From: Salinisphaera orenii subsp. halophila YIM 95161
GTDB taxonomy: Bacteria; Pseudomonadota; Gammaproteobacteria; Nevskiales; Salinisphaeraceae
Direction: 5' to 3'
NCBI RefSeq assembly: GCF_003732545.1
Contig: NZ_AYKF01000067.1
Span: forward strand, 1 to 57,349
DNA: 57,349 nucleotides
The position numbers were made by a program, and so were the translations under genes. The notes beneath the pieces were generated by a model, which did not search any database, was not told where the DNA came from, and worked only from the letters and a program-made list of their open reading frames with translations. This document shows, in pieces, positions 42,102 to 52,571 of this stretch (its first letter is position 1; each line of letters opens with the position of its first letter).

Positions 42102-42422
42102 TCAGTCGAAGCGGTCGTCGCGTACCTGGATCATGCCGTCCTGCACCCGGGTCGGAAAGCTGTCGACATCCTCGTAGGCCGGTGGCGTCAGCGCCTTGCC
42201 GTTCTTGATGCAAAAGCGTGCGCCGTGGCGGGGGCAGATGACTTCGTCGCCCTCGACGTCACCGCTGGCGAGCTCGCCGCCGTCGTGGGTGCACATGTCC
42301 TCGATCGCATAGTAGGTGCCGTCGCGATAGAACACGGCGATCATGGTGTCGTCCACGTCGACGACCCGGCACTGACCGTCCTTGAGTTCCCCGTCCCTGG
42401 CGACATCGACCCAGTCGCTCAT
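42102..42422 (-). CDS. Rieske-type [2Fe-2S] ferredoxin
   Basis: A small soluble Rieske ferredoxin of 106 residues. The cluster ligands are in CTHDGGEL and CPRHGARFCIK, the usual Cys-X-His and Cys-X2-His pair separated by about 16 residues. No signal peptide or membrane anchor is present, so it is cytoplasmic. It is the last gene of the suf operon, 35 bases after sufS. NirD- or BphF-like ferredoxins share the fold. In suf operons such proteins are inferred to be electron carriers or cluster clients, but the partner is unknown. Confidence 0.9.
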   Translation of the reverse strand: MSDWVDVARDGELKDGQCRVVDVDDTMIAVFYRDGTYYAIEDMCTHDGGELASGDVEGDEVICPRHGARFCIKNGKALTPPAYEDVDSFPTRVQDGMIQVRDDRFD

Positions 42423-42457
42423 GCTTTGCCTCTCGTGTGGTTTCGATTCCGTCGGCC

Positions 42458-43705
42458 TCAGCCGAAGATCCGCTGAATGCTGTGCAGGCCCTTGATCAAG
42501 GCGTCCACGTCGGCTTGGTCGTTGTAGGCGGCGAAGGAGGCGCGCGCCGTCGCCGAGACGCCGAAACGCTCCATCAGCGGCATGGCGCAGTGATGGCCGG
42601 TCCGGATGGCCACGCCGGTCTCGTCGAGCAGGGTGCCGATATCGTGCGCGTGCACGCCGTCCATCACGAAGGAGATGATCGCCGCCTTGCCGGGCGCGGT
42701 GCCGATGATGCGCAGGCCGTCGATCTCGTTCATGGCTGCCGTCGCCGATTCCAGCAGCGCGTGCTCGTGGGCGGCGACGGCGTCGAGATCCAGTCCGCCG
42801 ACGTATTCGAGCGCCGCGCCGAAAGCGGCGGCGCCGGCGATATTCGGCGTACCGGCCTCGAACTTGTAGGGCAGCTCGTTGTAGGTCGTGCCGGCAAACG
42901 AGACCGTCTCGATCATGTCGCCGCCACCCTGGTAGGGCGGCATCGCCTCCAGCAGCTCACGCCGGCCGTAGAGTACGCCGAAGCCGGTCGGCGCGAATAT
43001 CTTGTGCCCCGACATGGCGTAGAAGTCGGCCCCCAGCGCGCGCACGTCCACCGGCGTGTGGGCCATGGCCTGGGCGCCGTCGACCAGCACCGGGACATAC
43101 CGACGGTGGGCCGCGGCGATCATGTCCGCCACCGGCAGCACCGTGCCCAACGCGTTCGAGATGTGGGCGATGGCGGCGATCACCGTGCGGTCGGACAACC
43201 GCTGTTCGAAAGCCGCCAGCGAGACGCTGCCGTCGTCCTCGACCGGTACCACGACCAGATGGGCGCCGGTGGCTTCGGCGACCATCTGCCAGGGCACGAT
43301 GTTCGAGTGATGCTCGAGCTCGGTGATCAGGATCTCGTCGCCGGCGGCGAGCCGCGGCCGGGCGTAGCACTGGGCCACGAGATTGATGCCGTCGGTGGTG
43401 CCGCGGGTGTGGACGATCTCATCGCGCGACGCCGCGTTGATGAAATCGACCATGCGGTCGCGGGCGCTCTCGTAGGCGCGGGTCGCGCGCTGTGACAGCG
43501 CGTGGATCGCCCGATGCACGTTGGCGTTGGCGTGCCGATAGTAGTCGTCGCTGGCACGGATCACGGACAGCGGCTTCTGGGTCGTGGCCGCGTTGTCGAG
43601 ATAGGCCAGACGTCGCCCCTCGGCGAGTGACTCGGACAGAATCGGGAAGTCCGCGCGCACGCGCTCCACGTCGAATGTCGCGATTGGTGCTGCGGTACTG
43701 GCCAT
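42458..43705 (-). CDS. sufS: Cysteine desulfurase SufS
   Basis: A PLP enzyme that takes sulfur from cysteine for Fe-S cluster assembly. It has 415 residues. The PLP lysine is Lys235 in YAMSGHKIFAPTG, the active-site cysteine is Cys373 in RTGHHCAMP, and the N-terminal YLDNAATTQKP and ELEHHSNIVPWQ are typical of group II (SufS/CsdA). It follows sufD by 9 bases. SufS normally needs a sulfur-acceptor partner, SufE or SufU, and none is encoded in this operon. Confidence 0.97.
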   Translation of the reverse strand: MASTAAPIATFDVERVRADFPILSESLAEGRRLAYLDNAATTQKPLSVIRASDDYYRHANANVHRAIHALSQRATRAYESARDRMVDFINAASRDEIVHTRGTTDGINLVAQCYARPRLAAGDEILITELEHHSNIVPWQMVAEATGAHLVVVPVEDDGSVSLAAFEQRLSDRTVIAAIAHISNALGTVLPVADMIAAAHRRYVPVLVDGAQAMAHTPVDVRALGADFYAMSGHKIFAPTGFGVLYGRRELLEAMPPYQGGGDMIETVSFAGTTYNELPYKFEAGTPNIAGAAAFGAALEYVGGLDLDAVAAHEHALLESATAAMNEIDGLRIIGTAPGKAAIISFVMDGVHAHDIGTLLDETGVAIRTGHHCAMPLMERFGVSATARASFAAYNDQADVDALIKGLHSIQRIFG

Positions 43706-43714
43706 GATTACCTC

Positions 43715-45039
43715 TCAGGCGAGATCGGCGTAGCCCCGGCCGCCCGGCAGTTTGTGGAGGAGGGCGGCTTCGACGTAGCGTTCCAGCGGTGCGATGCCGA
43801 CCTTCTGTACCAGCGCGTTGGCGAAACTGTAGGTTAGGATCGCGCGCGCGCCGGCTTCGTCGACACCTCGGCTGCGCAGGTAGAAGACCGCGTCCTCGTC
43901 GAGCTGGCCCACGGTGGAGCCGTGCGCGGCGGTGACGTCATCGGCGTAGATCTCGAGTTCCGGCTTGGCGTCCACTTCCGCCTTGTCCGACAGCAGCAGG
44001 GCGTCACAGGCCTGCTCGGAGTCGGTCTTCTGGGCGTGCTTATGGATGATGATCTTGCCGTTGAACACGCCGCGGCCGTGGTCTGCCAGCACACCCTTGT
44101 AGATCTCGCGCGAGATGCTGTGCTCGGTGTCGTGATCCACGCGGGTGTGGTTGTCGATGTGCTGGCGGCCGGTCGGGGCGTAGACACCGTAGAGATGGAT
44201 CTCCGCGTTCTCCGCGACAAGCCGCGTGTTGGTGTCGGTGCGCGCCAGCCGGCCGCCCAGATCGAAGCCGTGATTGTAGACGCGGCTGTCTCGGGTCTGG
44301 CTCGCGAAGAAGCTGGCGATGTGGTAGCCGCGCTCGGATTCCTGCTGCACGCGACAGCGGGTCAGTTCGGCGTTGGCGCCCATCACCGCTTCGGTGACCG
44401 CGTTGGTGAAATAGGGCTTGTCGCCGAGCCCGACATAGTGCTCGATCACGGTCGCCCGGCTGGACTCGCCCATGACGAAGCGATGCCGGATCTGGGACAT
44501 GCGGTCGTCGTGCGCGCCGCTGGCCACGGTGATGACATGCAGCGGCTTGTCGAGCGACACGCCCCGGCCAAGCGCGACAAAGGCGCCATCCGTGGCGAAC
44601 GCTGCGTTCATGGCCGTCAGGCTGCCGGGTTCGTCGCCGATCTCCTCGGCGCGCACCTGGGCCGTCGGCTCGGCATCGAGAAACGCGGCGAAGGACTCGA
44701 CGCGGGCGCCGTCCGGCAGTCCCTCCAGCGCCGAAAGCCGCTTGCTGAAGTGGCCGTCGACGAGAACCAGCCGATAGGCGTCGAGCTCGTCCGGAAGGAA
44801 GGGGGCGATCGCGTCGGCGTCGATATCCTCGGCGCTGTCCGCGATCTCGAAACGGCGCTTTTCGAGCGGGCGAAGGCTGGTGTATTTCCAGTCCTCCATG
44901 CGCGTGTGCGGGAAACCCGTCTCGGCGAACGCGCGCAAGTCGACATGGCGCGCCTTCTTGCCGGCCTCGCCGCCGGGCAGATCGCGTTCGACGCGGGCGT
45001 ATTCGGCGAGATAATGATCGATGAGCGGCGCGATATCGT

Positions 45040-45043
<4 letters not shown>
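43715..45043 (-). CDS. sufD: Fe-S assembly scaffold subunit SufD
   Basis: The partner of SufB in the SufBC2D scaffold that builds Fe-S clusters under stress. It has 442 residues. The N-terminal part has the RMEDWKYTSLRPL motif. The C-terminal right-handed beta-helix carries NHGFDLGGRLARTDTN, HTRVDHDTEHSISREIYKG, GVFNGKIIIHKHAQKTDSEQ and the HGSTVGQLDEDAVFYLRSRG segment with the conserved His. The start ATG overlaps the sufC stop by 4 bases. Confidence 0.96.
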
Positions 45044-45801
<758 letters not shown>

Positions 45802-45832
45802 AAAAGGTGTTTGCGGATTTAAGAATAGGACA

Positions 45833-45855
45833 GGCCCGCGTCGTGGACGCGGGCC
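45833..45855 (-). promoter_or_regulatory. Intra-operon hairpin between sufB and sufC
   Basis: GGCCCGCG and CGCGGGCC (arms 45833-45840 and 45848-45855) form a perfect 8-bp stem with a 7-base loop, located 28 bases after the sufB stop in the direction of transcription. The downstream tract has T-rich stretches but no T-run. It may act as a partial terminator or a 3' stabilising structure that sets the sufB:sufCDS ratio. Confidence 0.5.
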
Positions 45856-45883
45856 CGACAACATCGCGGCGCCGGAAGCGGCG

Positions 45884-47368
<1,485 letters not shown>

Positions 47369-47390
47369 AGCGACTCGGGTGGTCGTGGAA

Positions 47391-47404
47391 GTATTCGGCA
47401 ATAC
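47391..47404. promoter_or_regulatory. Inverted repeat at the sufB promoter
   Basis: GTATTCGGCAATAC has perfect 5-base arms around CGGC. It lies immediately downstream of a TATACT -10-like box for sufB (minus strand, 47415-47410), at the expected transcription start. A similar repeat lies at 47518-47531. It does not match the IscR consensus as I know it. It could be an operator or a 5'-UTR hairpin. Confidence 0.4.
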
Positions 47405-47458
47405 CCGCAAGTATAACGCGAAACCGCGGTTAGCCGGTGACTTGAATTCGCGCCTCGG

Positions 47459-47479
47459 ATGATAGTGGGGCGCTATCAT
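47459..47479. promoter_or_regulatory. 21-bp inverted repeat between sufB and the lipoprotein gene
   Basis: ATGATAG (47459-47465) and CTATCAT (47473-47479) are perfect 7-base arms with a 7-base spacer, TGGGGCG. It lies about 90 bases from the sufB start and 94 from the lipoprotein start in the 204-base divergent region, a typical operator geometry. The regulator is unknown. Confidence 0.45.
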
Positions 47480-47511
47480 GCGTGTTCAAGCTGCCGGATG
47501 CCCGTGCGAGC

Positions 47512-47540
47512 TTGCGCCGTATGGCAATACGCGCTTTAAT
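47512..47540 (+). promoter_or_regulatory. Sigma70-like promoter for the lipoprotein gene
   Basis: TTGCGC (47512-47517) and TTTAAT (47535-47540) are separated by exactly 17 bases. The spacer holds CGTAT-GGCA-ATACG (47518-47531), a perfect 5-base inverted repeat that resembles the one at the sufB promoter. A GGGAG ribosome-binding site (47562-47566) precedes the ATG at 47573. Confidence 0.55.
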
Positions 47541-47572
47541 GACAATGCATTACACCAATCAGGGAGTACCCC

Positions 47573-48025
47573 ATGCGGTCCAACGTTCTTCGTCTGGGCG
47601 TTCTCGCTCTGGCCGGCGGCGCACTTGCCGGCTGCTCTCAGATCACGATTACCTCGGACACCATCGTCGACGGTTCGGCGCGTATCGCCGACGCCACGAC
47701 GAACGCGGTCGAAGGCACCAGCGCGGTGACCACCGACACCGCCAACGATGTCGATGCGCGCACGCATGCGGCTCGTCGTGAATTCGTGGGATCCCAGATG
47801 GCGATGCTGCAGCGCGAGGCCGCCCGCGGTCAGGGTGAACATCTGGAGACACTCGCCTATTTGATGCATGCCGACGATGCGAACGCCTTCCAGGCCGAGA
47901 TGCAGGCCAACTATCAGGACCTGTTTTCCGGTGAAGCGGATGCCGAGCAGTGGCTCACCCGCCTCTACGATACGGTCGGCACGCCGCCGGACATGAAGGT
48001 CGCTGCGAGCGGCACGGCGAGCTGA
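47573..48025 (+). CDS. Small lipoprotein, DUF3015-like
   Basis: A predicted lipoprotein of 150 residues. A signal peptide ends in the lipobox LAGC (Cys21), and the next residue is Ser, which favours outer-membrane sorting. A Thr/Asp/Ala-rich linker (about 25-65) is followed by a helical domain with REAARGQGEHLETLAYLM and FQAEMQANYQDLF, a pattern seen in DUF3015 proteins. The function is unknown. It has its own promoter and a good ribosome-binding site, and is divergent from the suf operon. No terminator was seen before the next gene, so read-through to the thioesterase is possible. Confidence 0.8.
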   Translation: MRSNVLRLGVLALAGGALAGCSQITITSDTIVDGSARIADATTNAVEGTSAVTTDTANDVDARTHAARREFVGSQMAMLQREAARGQGEHLETLAYLMHADDANAFQAEMQANYQDLFSGEADAEQWLTRLYDTVGTPPDMKVAASGTAS

Positions 48026-48122
48026 TCGCCATTGTCTCCGGCCGGCCGATGCATGGCGCATCGGCCGCGTCCGCTGCGCCCACTGGATGTGGGCGCGTGA
48101 TCCTGCCGCAGACGAGCGCACG

Positions 48123-48572
48123 ATGCCGCGAAGCGATCGCTGGGACATCGAGGTCCCGTTTCATATCGACATCGACGTCCTGGAAGCCGACATCGACCGG
48201 CTGCAGCACGTCAACAACGCGGTCTATCTGCGTTTTCTGGAACAGGCCGCCTGGGCGCACACCGAAGCGCTCGGCCTGGACTGGACGACTTATCAGGCCC
48301 TCGATGCCGCCTGCGTGGTCCGCCGGCACGAGCTCGACTACCTGCTGCCCGCCGAACTTGGCGACAGGCTGCAGGTGGCGACCTGGATCGTGGACAACGA
48401 CGGCCGACTGACCATGTGGCGCGCGTTCCAGATTCGTCGCGTGGGCGATGGCCGCACACTGCTGCGAGCGCGGACCCAGTACGTGACGGTCGGTCTGTCG
48501 AACGGTCGGCCGAAGCGTATGCCGCAGCGTTTTGTCGACGCCTATCGACCGGTCGCAGAAGCCGGTGGCTGA
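48123..48572 (+). CDS. Acyl-CoA thioesterase, 4HBT family
   Basis: A hot-dog-fold thioesterase of 149 residues. The catalytic motif DRLQHVNNAVYLRFLE starts at Asp25, the pattern of 4-hydroxybenzoyl-CoA/YbgC-type enzymes. The start ATG 48123 (MPRSDRWDIEVPF) is preferred over an upstream GTG-type extension that lacks homology. The acyl substrate is unknown. Its stop overlaps the following small gene by 8 bases, so the two are probably cotranscribed. Confidence 0.88.
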   Translation: MPRSDRWDIEVPFHIDIDVLEADIDRLQHVNNAVYLRFLEQAAWAHTEALGLDWTTYQALDAACVVRRHELDYLLPAELGDRLQVATWIVDNDGRLTMWRAFQIRRVGDGRTLLRARTQYVTVGLSNGRPKRMPQRFVDAYRPVAEAGG

Positions 48573-48861
48573 GGCGCCGGCAGCCATCCACGCGCCGCGG
48601 GTGGAGATCCGCTACTGCCCGGGCTGTCGCTGGCTGGCGCGTGCCGCCTGGATGGCGCAGGAACTGCTCACGACCTTCGGCGACACCCTTGGCGAAGTCG
48701 CGCTCGTGCCGTCGTCACCCGGCACCTTCGAGATCCGGCTCGACGGCGAATGTCTGCACTCGCGCGAGCGCGACGGCGGTTTCCCGGAGCCCAAGCCGAT
48801 CAAGCAGCAGATCCGCGATCGCCTGACACCGTCGCGTGATCTCGGACACTCGGAACGCTAG
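48565..48861 (+). CDS. SelT/SelW/SelH-family protein with CxxC
   Basis: A small Rdx-type protein of 98 residues with the redox motif YCPGC (Cys18-Cys21) in the context VEIRYCPGCRWLARAAWMAQELL, followed by the TFEIRLDGE and KPIKQQIRDR segments typical of bacterial SelW-like proteins. Cys replaces the selenocysteine found in some relatives. GTG 48565 is chosen because it overlaps the thioesterase stop region. ATG 48532 would add eleven residues. The function is thioredoxin-like but the partner is unknown. It ends in a 4-base overlap with the convergent DUF3293-like gene. Confidence 0.88.
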   Translation: MAEAPAAIHAPRVEIRYCPGCRWLARAAWMAQELLTTFGDTLGEVALVPSSPGTFEIRLDGECLHSRERDGGFPEPKPIKQQIRDRLTPSRDLGHSER

Positions 48862-49289
48862 GCCGGCGCTTTATGCAGCCAGAGTAATGACACCGGTGCC
48901 GCAGCCGGCACCTGCACGATGGCCAGTTGCCCCAGTCGCCGCGCCAGGGCACGCATCCGACCTTCCTCAAGCCCCGCAGCGAGCACGCCGGGCTCGTCCG
49001 GCCAGCGGCCGTCCGCAGCCTCGTTGACGCTCGAAAGCCACGCTGTGGCGCGCGTGGCAACCCAGTGGCGCAGAAACTCAGTTCGTCCGCGGTTGCGATC
49101 CGTATCGAGAATCGCGGCACCGGGATTGCAGGCGGTGATCAGCCATGCCCGGCCGCTGCCGTCATATCGGCGCACCCAGCCTGCCAGTCGCGCGGGCGTG
49201 GGTTCGCCGATTCGGATCACGCAGCGATCGCCCTCGTGTGCAATGCAGTAGCGGGTCGTGGTAAAGGCGGTTTCGAGCGATGAGTCCAT
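48858..49289 (-). CDS. DUF3293-like protein
   Basis: A predicted cytoplasmic protein of 143 residues from the ATG opening MDSSLETAFTTTRY. The ORF extends upstream only through the fadE terminator and is not used. The segment RAWLITACNPGA, a Glu/Asn-bearing middle and RRLGQLAIVQVP near the C-terminus match the DUF3293 pattern as I know it. The function is unknown. It lies just downstream of the fadE terminator on the same strand, so it needs its own promoter, which I do not see clearly. Confidence 0.7.
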   Translation of the reverse strand: MDSSLETAFTTTRYCIAHEGDRCVIRIGEPTPARLAGWVRRYDGSGRAWLITACNPGAAILDTDRNRGRTEFLRHWVATRATAWLSSVNEAADGRWPDEPGVLAAGLEEGRMRALARRLGQLAIVQVPAAAPVSLLWLHKAPA

Positions 49290-49294
49290 GCGTG

Positions 49295-49322
49295 AAAAGC
49301 CCCGGGCCGTGGCCCGGGGTCT
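49295..49322 (-). terminator. Intrinsic terminator after fadE
   Basis: CCCCGGGCC (49300-49308) and GGCCCGGGG (49311-49319) form a near-perfect stem with a minimal loop. Read on the minus strand it is followed by CTTTTC. It lies about 25 bases after the fadE stop and before the DUF3293-like start. Confidence 0.75.
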
Positions 49323-49344
49323 TGTGGGAAAAGCGGGACGCGTC

Positions 49345-51807
49345 TCAGGCGACCCGCGATTCCATGCGATGGTCCTCGTGGCGGTGATTGACGGGATCGG
49401 CAAGATATTCCTTGCTGAACGCGTCGGTGAGGATCGCGTCGTAGCGCAGGTCGTCGTATTCCTTGACCTGGCGCGCCTCGGCGTCCGTGAGCACGCCGGC
49501 CGCCACCGCACTGGCCAGCTGCTCGTCCACGGTGAAGCCTTCGGCCTCGCCCTTGCCGACCGCCTTGGCGAACTTCTCGAAGGCCGGCTCGACCTCGATC
49601 AGCTTGTCGAAGGCCTTTTCCATGCGGCCCGTTGCGCTGTGCTCGTCGGTCCCGAGATAGATGTTCGCGGTCAGACGATCACGGAAGCTCGACGGCTCGA
49701 GGATGGCGTCGCCGATGGTGTTGATCAGGCGATCGCTCGGTCCCTTGTGATGACGACCGGTCGGGAAGACGAGCACGCGCATCGCGCCGCCGACGAACCG
49801 GTTGGGGAAATTGCGGAAGAAGCCGTCGAATGCCTGTTCGATCTTGTGCAGGCAGTCCTGCATGACGTAGTGCAGGTGTTCGATGTCTTCGTCCTTTTCG
49901 CCCTCGTCATAGAAGAACTTCAGCGTCGCCGAGCCGAAGTAGAGCTCGGACAGGACGTCGCCCAGGCGGGCGGAGAGCAGTTCCTTGCGCTTCAGTTCGC
50001 CGCCGAGCATGCCCATCGTGATGTCCGAACAGATCGCCAGCGCCGAGGAGAAGCGCTCCAGCTGACGATAGTAGGGCGCGGCCACGCCCGACACGGGCGC
50101 CTTGGCGGTCATCGCCCCGGACAGGCCGAAGGTGAGCGTGCGCGCGGCCCGGTTGACCGAGTGGCCCACATGCGACCAGAGCAGGGTGTCGAACTCCTCG
50201 AGATCGTCGTTGCGTGCCGCCTCCATCTCGGGGAAGACGTAGGGATGGCAGCGGATCGCGCCCTGACCGAAGATCATCAGGCTGCGGGTCAGGATGTTCG
50301 CGCCCTCCACCGTGATCGCGATCGGGATGGACTGATAGGAGGAGAACAGATAGTTGCGTGGCCCCTGCTGGATGCCGCGCCCGCCGTGTACGTCCATGGC
50401 GTCGTTGACGATCTGGCGCATCCATTCGGTCATGTGGTACTTGGCCATGGCCGTGACCACCGCCGGCGTGCACTGATCGACGCCGCTCGCGGTGAAGATG
50501 CGCGCAGCCTCCATCTTGTAGTTGAGGCCGCCGATGCGCGCGGTGGCCTCCTGCACGCCCTCGAACTTGCCCACCGGCACCTTGAACTGGCGCCGGATGC
50601 GACCGAAGGCGCCGGTCATGCGATAGGCCGTCTTCGAGGCGGCCGAGGACAGCGCCGGCAGCGAGATGCCGCGGCCGGCCGACAGGCACTCGACCAGCAT
50701 GCGCCAGCCGCCGCCGGCCTTCTCCTGCCCGCCGATGATCGCATCCAGCGGCACGAATACGTCCTTGCCGTAGATCGGCCCGTTCATGAAGGCGCCCGGT
50801 GAGTGGCGGCGGCCGATCTCCACCCCCGGCTCGTCGGCGGAGATGAGCGCACAGGTGATGCCGTAGTCGGTCGTGTCCGGGTCGCCCAGCAGGCCGTCGG
50901 GGTCATAGAGCTTGAAGGCCAGGCCGATGACCGTCGCCACCGGCGCCAGCGTGATCCAGCGCTTGGAGAAGGCGAGCTTCATGCCGAGCACCTCCTCGCC
51001 GTTGTACTCGCCGCGGCAGACGATGCCGGTATCCGGCAGCGCGCCGGCGTCGGAGCCGACCTCGGGGCCGGTCAGCCCGAAGCAGGGGATCTGGCTGCCG
51101 TCGGCCAGGCCCGGCAGCCATTTGTCCTGTTGTTCCTTGGTGCCGTAATGCACGAGCAGTTCGCCCGGGCCCAGCGAGTTCGGCACCATCACCGTGACCG
51201 CGGTGGTCAGCGAGCGCGAGGCGATCTTGGCCACCACGGTGGACTGCGCAACCGCGGAGAATCCCAGACCGCCATGGGCCTTGGGAATGAGCATGGCGAA
51301 GAACTTGTGCGCGCGGATGTATTCCCAGGCTTCCTGCGGGATGTCCTTGAGTTCGGCGCTGATCTCCCACTCGTCGAGCATGCCGCAGAGCGTTTCCGTC
51401 TCGTTGTCGAGAAACGACTGCTCGGCCTCGGTGAGCTGGGTGCGCTTGAAATCCAGCAGGTACTGCCAGTCCGGTTTGCCGCGGAACATCTCCGTTTCCC
51501 ACCAGGTGCTGCCGGCTTCGAGCGCTTCGCGCTCGGTGTCCGACATCGGCGGCAGTACGGCCTTGAAACCCTTGAATATGGGTTTGGACGCAAAGCGACG
51601 CCGCAGCGGGGTACTGTTGAACAGGATCAGCAGCGGTGCGAAGACCACGGCCGCGATCAGAAGCCCGACCCAGCCGATCGCGCCCACCGCCGCCAGCGCG
51701 GCGAAGTAGATGACGACCGCTGCGCTCCAGACCACCAGCGAGACGCCGAGGTAGGCCAGCGTCCAGGCAGCCGCGATCGCGACCAGTATCGATAACAGAG
51801 CTGTCAT
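49345..51807 (-). CDS. fadE: Acyl-CoA dehydrogenase FadE
   Basis: The first step of beta-oxidation: FAD-dependent oxidation of acyl-CoA to trans-2-enoyl-CoA. It has 820 residues from the ATG opening MTALLSILVAIAAAW, with GGAGG five bases upstream. Two to three N-terminal membrane segments (about 1-65), absent from ordinary acyl-CoA dehydrogenases, and the C-terminal DUF1974 region (about 520-820) mark the FadE type. Core motifs: ELKDIPQEAWEYIRAHKFFAMLIPK, VPNSLGPGELL, FGLTGPEVGSDAGALPDTG, AITVEGANILTRSLMIFGQGAIRCHPY and NFPNRFVGG. It follows a tetR-type gene by 22 bases and ends at an intrinsic terminator. Confidence 0.96.
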   Translation of the reverse strand: MTALLSILVAIAAAWTLAYLGVSLVVWSAAVVIYFAALAAVGAIGWVGLLIAAVVFAPLLILFNSTPLRRRFASKPIFKGFKAVLPPMSDTEREALEAGSTWWETEMFRGKPDWQYLLDFKRTQLTEAEQSFLDNETETLCGMLDEWEISAELKDIPQEAWEYIRAHKFFAMLIPKAHGGLGFSAVAQSTVVAKIASRSLTTAVTVMVPNSLGPGELLVHYGTKEQQDKWLPGLADGSQIPCFGLTGPEVGSDAGALPDTGIVCRGEYNGEEVLGMKLAFSKRWITLAPVATVIGLAFKLYDPDGLLGDPDTTDYGITCALISADEPGVEIGRRHSPGAFMNGPIYGKDVFVPLDAIIGGQEKAGGGWRMLVECLSAGRGISLPALSSAASKTAYRMTGAFGRIRRQFKVPVGKFEGVQEATARIGGLNYKMEAARIFTASGVDQCTPAVVTAMAKYHMTEWMRQIVNDAMDVHGGRGIQQGPRNYLFSSYQSIPIAITVEGANILTRSLMIFGQGAIRCHPYVFPEMEAARNDDLEEFDTLLWSHVGHSVNRAARTLTFGLSGAMTAKAPVSGVAAPYYRQLERFSSALAICSDITMGMLGGELKRKELLSARLGDVLSELYFGSATLKFFYDEGEKDEDIEHLHYVMQDCLHKIEQAFDGFFRNFPNRFVGGAMRVLVFPTGRHHKGPSDRLINTIGDAILEPSSFRDRLTANIYLGTDEHSATGRMEKAFDKLIEVEPAFEKFAKAVGKGEAEGFTVDEQLASAVAAGVLTDAEARQVKEYDDLRYDAILTDAFSKEYLADPVNHRHEDHRMESRVA

Positions 51808-51829
51808 GGGAACCTCCGTAGTAAAAGAC

Positions 51830-52471
51830 TCAACCGTTGCGAGCCGCTGTGCCAGCGGGCGCCGCGTCGGTCGTGGCCGCGTCGTCACCGTCCAGATCGG
51901 GCGGGACGAGCGTGACCATCAGAAACTTCACGTAATCGCCGAAGGCGGGCTCGTCGGCGGTCGGCCATTCACCCGGCAGGTCGCGCCGGATCTGCAGCGC
52001 GCCGAGAAACACCGAGAACGTCATCAGCGCCCAGCGGCGCGCCGTTTCGGCCCCGAGGCCGAGGCCGGCATAGCAATCCTGGATGAAATCGAGGCGGCGC
52101 TTGGACACGCGTTCGACGTAATCGCGCACGAAACCGGGCTTGGTAGCGCTCGACAGGGCGGTGTGTATACGACTGGCACGGCGGGAGGCGTTGACCTCGG
52201 TGATCAGGCGCTGGATGCGCGCGCGGGGGTCGGTCTCCTGGCGGACCCGCTCCAGCACATCGTCGGTCTCGCGCGCCTCCCAGAGTTGAAGCGCGGCCAC
52301 GAGCAGGGCTTCGCGGTTGGCGAAATGCCAGTAGAAGCTCCCCTTCGTCACGCCCAGATCGCGCGCGATCGGCTCCACGGCCACGCCCTCGACGCCGCGC
52401 TGGCCGATCGCATCGAGGGCGGCTTCGGCCCAGTCCCGGCTGGTGAGCATCGTTTTCTGAGGCTTCGGCAT
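51830..52471 (-). CDS. TetR-family transcriptional regulator
   Basis: A repressor-type protein of 213 residues from the ATG opening MPKPQKTMLTSRDW. The N-terminal helix-turn-helix (about 27-55) has VEPIARDLGVTKGSFYWHFANREAL. The C-terminal ligand domain is not assigned to a known subgroup. It is upstream of fadE on the same strand (22-base gap) and divergent from a thioesterase, so a fatty-acyl ligand is a reasonable inference. A 14-bp palindrome overlaps its putative -35 box, suggesting autoregulation and shared control of the thioesterase. Confidence 0.9.
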   Translation of the reverse strand: MPKPQKTMLTSRDWAEAALDAIGQRGVEGVAVEPIARDLGVTKGSFYWHFANREALLVAALQLWEARETDDVLERVRQETDPRARIQRLITEVNASRRASRIHTALSSATKPGFVRDYVERVSKRRLDFIQDCYAGLGLGAETARRWALMTFSVFLGALQIRRDLPGEWPTADEPAFGDYVKFLMVTLVPPDLDGDDAATTDAAPAGTAARNG

Positions 52472-52527
52472 TGCGCACTGCACAATTGGACTCCCGTATA
52501 ATGTCGTCGAGTTGCCGGGCCGTGTCA

Positions 52528-52541
52528 ATACGGCGCCGTAT
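52528..52541. promoter_or_regulatory. 14-bp palindrome, candidate TetR operator
   Basis: ATACGGCGCCGTAT is a perfect palindrome in the 100-base divergent region. Its left end touches a consensus TTGACA (minus strand, 52528-52523) that would serve tetR. A TATAAT on the plus strand at 52497-52502 is a candidate -10 for the thioesterase, although no good -35 fits it. Binding here would block the tetR promoter and sit in the thioesterase leader. Confidence 0.5.
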
Positions 52542-52571
52542 GGAACCGCACAGCTGGAAGGAAGAAACCGC

